Of a DNA stretch of 64,000 nt, positions 62,313 through 64,000 are shown one piece after another. Position 1 is the first letter of the stretch. Each line of letters begins with the position of its first letter. The notes below the pieces were generated by a model. The model did not search any database and had not been told where the DNA came from. It saw only the letters and a list, made by a program, of their open reading frames with translations. A program made the translations under genes and the position numbers. Source of the DNA: Nigrospora sphaerica (taxonomy: Eukaryota > Ascomycota > Sordariomycetes > Amphisphaeriales > Apiosporaceae); NCBI GenBank assembly GCA_018287875.1, contig JAGVVL010000018.1, positions 1,666,501 to 1,730,500 of the forward strand. Reading direction: 5' to 3'.

Positions 62313-63571
62313 GTTTGGATGTGCGAGGATGGGGGAAAAGGGAAAGGCCGTCCTGTGGGAAGGGCAACTATGGGGGTACGACGAGCTTCTTAAAAGAGCA
62401 GATGACTCGGGCCGGAAATTGCCAGGTCCAGGTGGTCGCTCAAAAGCTAAGATCGTGGGGTATCCAGGCCGGGGGGGTCAAGAGGTGCCGCCGGCTCCGG
62501 GATAATGGCGGGCGTTTAAATACCCAATTGCGGGGTATCACAATGGCCCAAGTGGGATACGGACGGGACACGCAAGAACAGCCTATTTCTCCGCTGAACA
62601 CGTTTCCACTGTCTCCCAGGGCGTGGGGGGTGGTTTGTTTGGGGTCAGTTTGACTCCCTGCAGACGACAGCCTCGCGTGTCGGCCGGCGGGAAGAGGACA
62701 GGGGAGAGAGCGTCGGTTGGTTGGCGTATGCGGTCGTTGTACCTTGTTTTGCAAGCACGTGTCGCCTCGAAAACACCGAGTAGGTTCTTACCGAAGGAGT
62801 GGCCATGCCGCTGTGGAAGCTACATGTTATATACCTGCCCACCTCTCTCTTTCTTGCCCATTCACATCCATGTCCGTCGGAGGGGGCCTAAGTTCGGACC
62901 CCCAGTAAAACAAAAACAAAAACAAAAAAGACACCCCCTCGTGACCGCAAACGCCTCGGCCCCCATTTTGTGCGGGACTCCGGCGGCGGCGGTGGGCGGG
63001 CCAAGGAAGCGAGGGCGAGCCGAGGGCGGTCGAAGCGCCCACATCGTCGGCGTCGTAGGATTAATAATAAGCAACTTTTCGGGGTTTCACACAGGCACCA
63101 GGCACAAGGCACAACCCGAGGGGTGGGCTAGCCACCGTAGGTACCTAGGCAGCTAGCGCGCGCGTGCGAGAGAGAGAGAGAGCAAGAGAGAAAGAAGAGT
63201 GCCCAGTCCAACTACCCGTGTTATCCACCACCCATCTAGAACCCCCAGCCCCGCCCCCTCCGGCAGTCCGCCCGAGGAAACAATAAGTAAGCAATGACCG
63301 GGGGGCAGGGCACACCACGGAATCCTTGGAAGGACGAGGGCTTACCTATCCGCTTCCTTTGTGCGCGCATGTGCGCGTGTGTAGGTGCGTCGCCCATTTG
63401 TGTGTGCGTGGGAGGGCACGCGCGCGGAACGAGCGGTAAGGGAAGACGGCCCAGCATCCAATGCCAGGGCCCCCGGCCTTTGGGTCTCCGATGGGCGATG
63501 GATATATAGATGGGGGCCGGTAAGGACGTAATTACCGGGCGCGTGGCACACCCGCACACCCGTTCACAGAG

Positions 63572-63614
<43 letters not shown>

Positions 63615-63806
63615 GCGGATGGATGCTGGGGGGGAGAGGGAAGAAGCGTGTGGGGAGGGCGTGCCCGAAGGAAACGAGCTGACTACCGGGATGGTTTGGC
63701 TGGGGGGACCTGGGCAGGGGGAAAGGCGTTTAGGTTCTCGGGAGATGGAATCGAGGCAGACACCGGGAATCTAGACCTCCGGGGACCCCAGAGAGGCGAA
63801 AGCTAG
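62313..63806. other. 1.5 kb region at the right end, no clear gene
   Basis: Holds the mutarotase promoter, a CA microsatellite at 63578-63613, GT-rich DNA around 63360-63420 and a palindromic element at 63137-63150. ORFs in it are low-complexity. Confidence 0.55.
63578..63613. repeat. (CA)n microsatellite
   Basis: About 18 CA dinucleotides read directly. Confidence 0.95.
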
Positions 63807-64000
63807 TTAGTAGAAGGTGGCGGCGCCCCATGCCAGGAGGACCGAGAAAAGAGAGGAGGCGGGGAGAGACTCGAGACACCAAACTACATGCCATCGTCCG
63901 AAGAAGGATAGGCCGCCTGTGTGCTCCCCGACGTGTGAGTCCTCCAGGGCTCCCTCTGTTCTTCCTAGCATGGCCCGTAGCCCCAGAGACTGCACTTACT
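63807..64000 (-). CDS. Possible last exon of a membrane protein gene entering from the right edge
   Basis: The minus strand shows AGTAAGT at the extreme edge (63999 downwards), a good splice donor for an exon lying beyond the window. An open frame then runs to TAA at 63807 and ends with a hydrophobic segment, SLPASSLFSVLLAWGAATFY, that looks like a C-terminal transmembrane anchor. Candidate acceptors are AACAG, CACAG and TGTAG between about 63955 and 63885. I cannot identify the protein from so little sequence. Confidence 0.35.

Overview
The window is nuclear DNA of a filamentous ascomycete, most likely a Sordariomycete. The evidence is short (about 50-100 nt) GT-AG introns with CTAAC/CTGAC-like branch sites, strongly G/C-ending codons, and fungal-specific families (AzgA, RfeG, Pfa5, a bZIP-type regulator, an ATP sulfurylase with the APS-kinase-like tail). 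Runs of poly-G and palindromes around TACCTAGGTA are scattered between genes. I saw no tRNA, rRNA, CRISPR array or intact transposon. Most gene models below were rebuilt by joining exons by hand, checking splice sites and reading phase.

Layout, left to right. 1-2304 (-): importin-7/8-type karyopherin, C-terminus cut by the window edge. 2305-8025: long gene-poor stretch. 8026-9327 (-): RfeG-like protein. 12261-14311 (-): DNA polymerase eta. 14.3-25.2 kb: gene-poor, holding the Pfa5 palmitoyltransferase (18252-19633, -) and two spliced mini-genes (17545-17771 and 23239-23452, +) for 52-58 residue cysteine-rich proteins sharing a W-x-C-C-x-C motif. 25187-26980 (+): bZIP-type regulator, convergent with an intradiol ring-cleavage dioxygenase (27176-28314, -). 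29143-30734 (-): TPR protein resembling the Rpl4 chaperone Acl4. 33493-35621 (+): ATP sulfurylase. 38063-40828 (+): 921-residue protein of unknown function. 42189-45158 (+): secreted glycosidase-like protein. 47748-49661 (+): AzgA purine transporter. 50281-51367 (-): Atg3. 52655-53148 (+): ribosomal protein eL37. 53515-54440 (-): Elongator subunit Elp6. 57618-60086 (+): MFS transporter. 60887-61534 (+): mitochondrial thioredoxin-like protein. 61707-62312 (-): L-rhamnose mutarotase-type protein. The last bases may hold the 3' end of a further gene.

Most genes are unrelated housekeeping or single metabolic functions: nuclear import, translesion synthesis, palmitoylation, sulfate assimilation, purine uptake, autophagy, ribosome and tRNA modification. 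The window is not an obvious secondary-metabolite cluster. The aromatic-ring dioxygenase next to a bZIP regulator is the only pair that suggests a local pathway.

The most unusual observation is the pair of mini-genes in the gene-poor arms around Pfa5. In the left one the initiator ATG is itself split by a 50-nt intron, so the unspliced RNA reads ATG-TAA and only spliced RNA can encode the cysteine-rich protein. Other points worth checking are a possible intron-retention switch of the RfeG C-terminus, a 23-nt micro-exon in the glycosidase gene, a minimal uORF on the bZIP mRNA, and a near-perfect Cys3/MetR-type site upstream of ATP sulfurylase.
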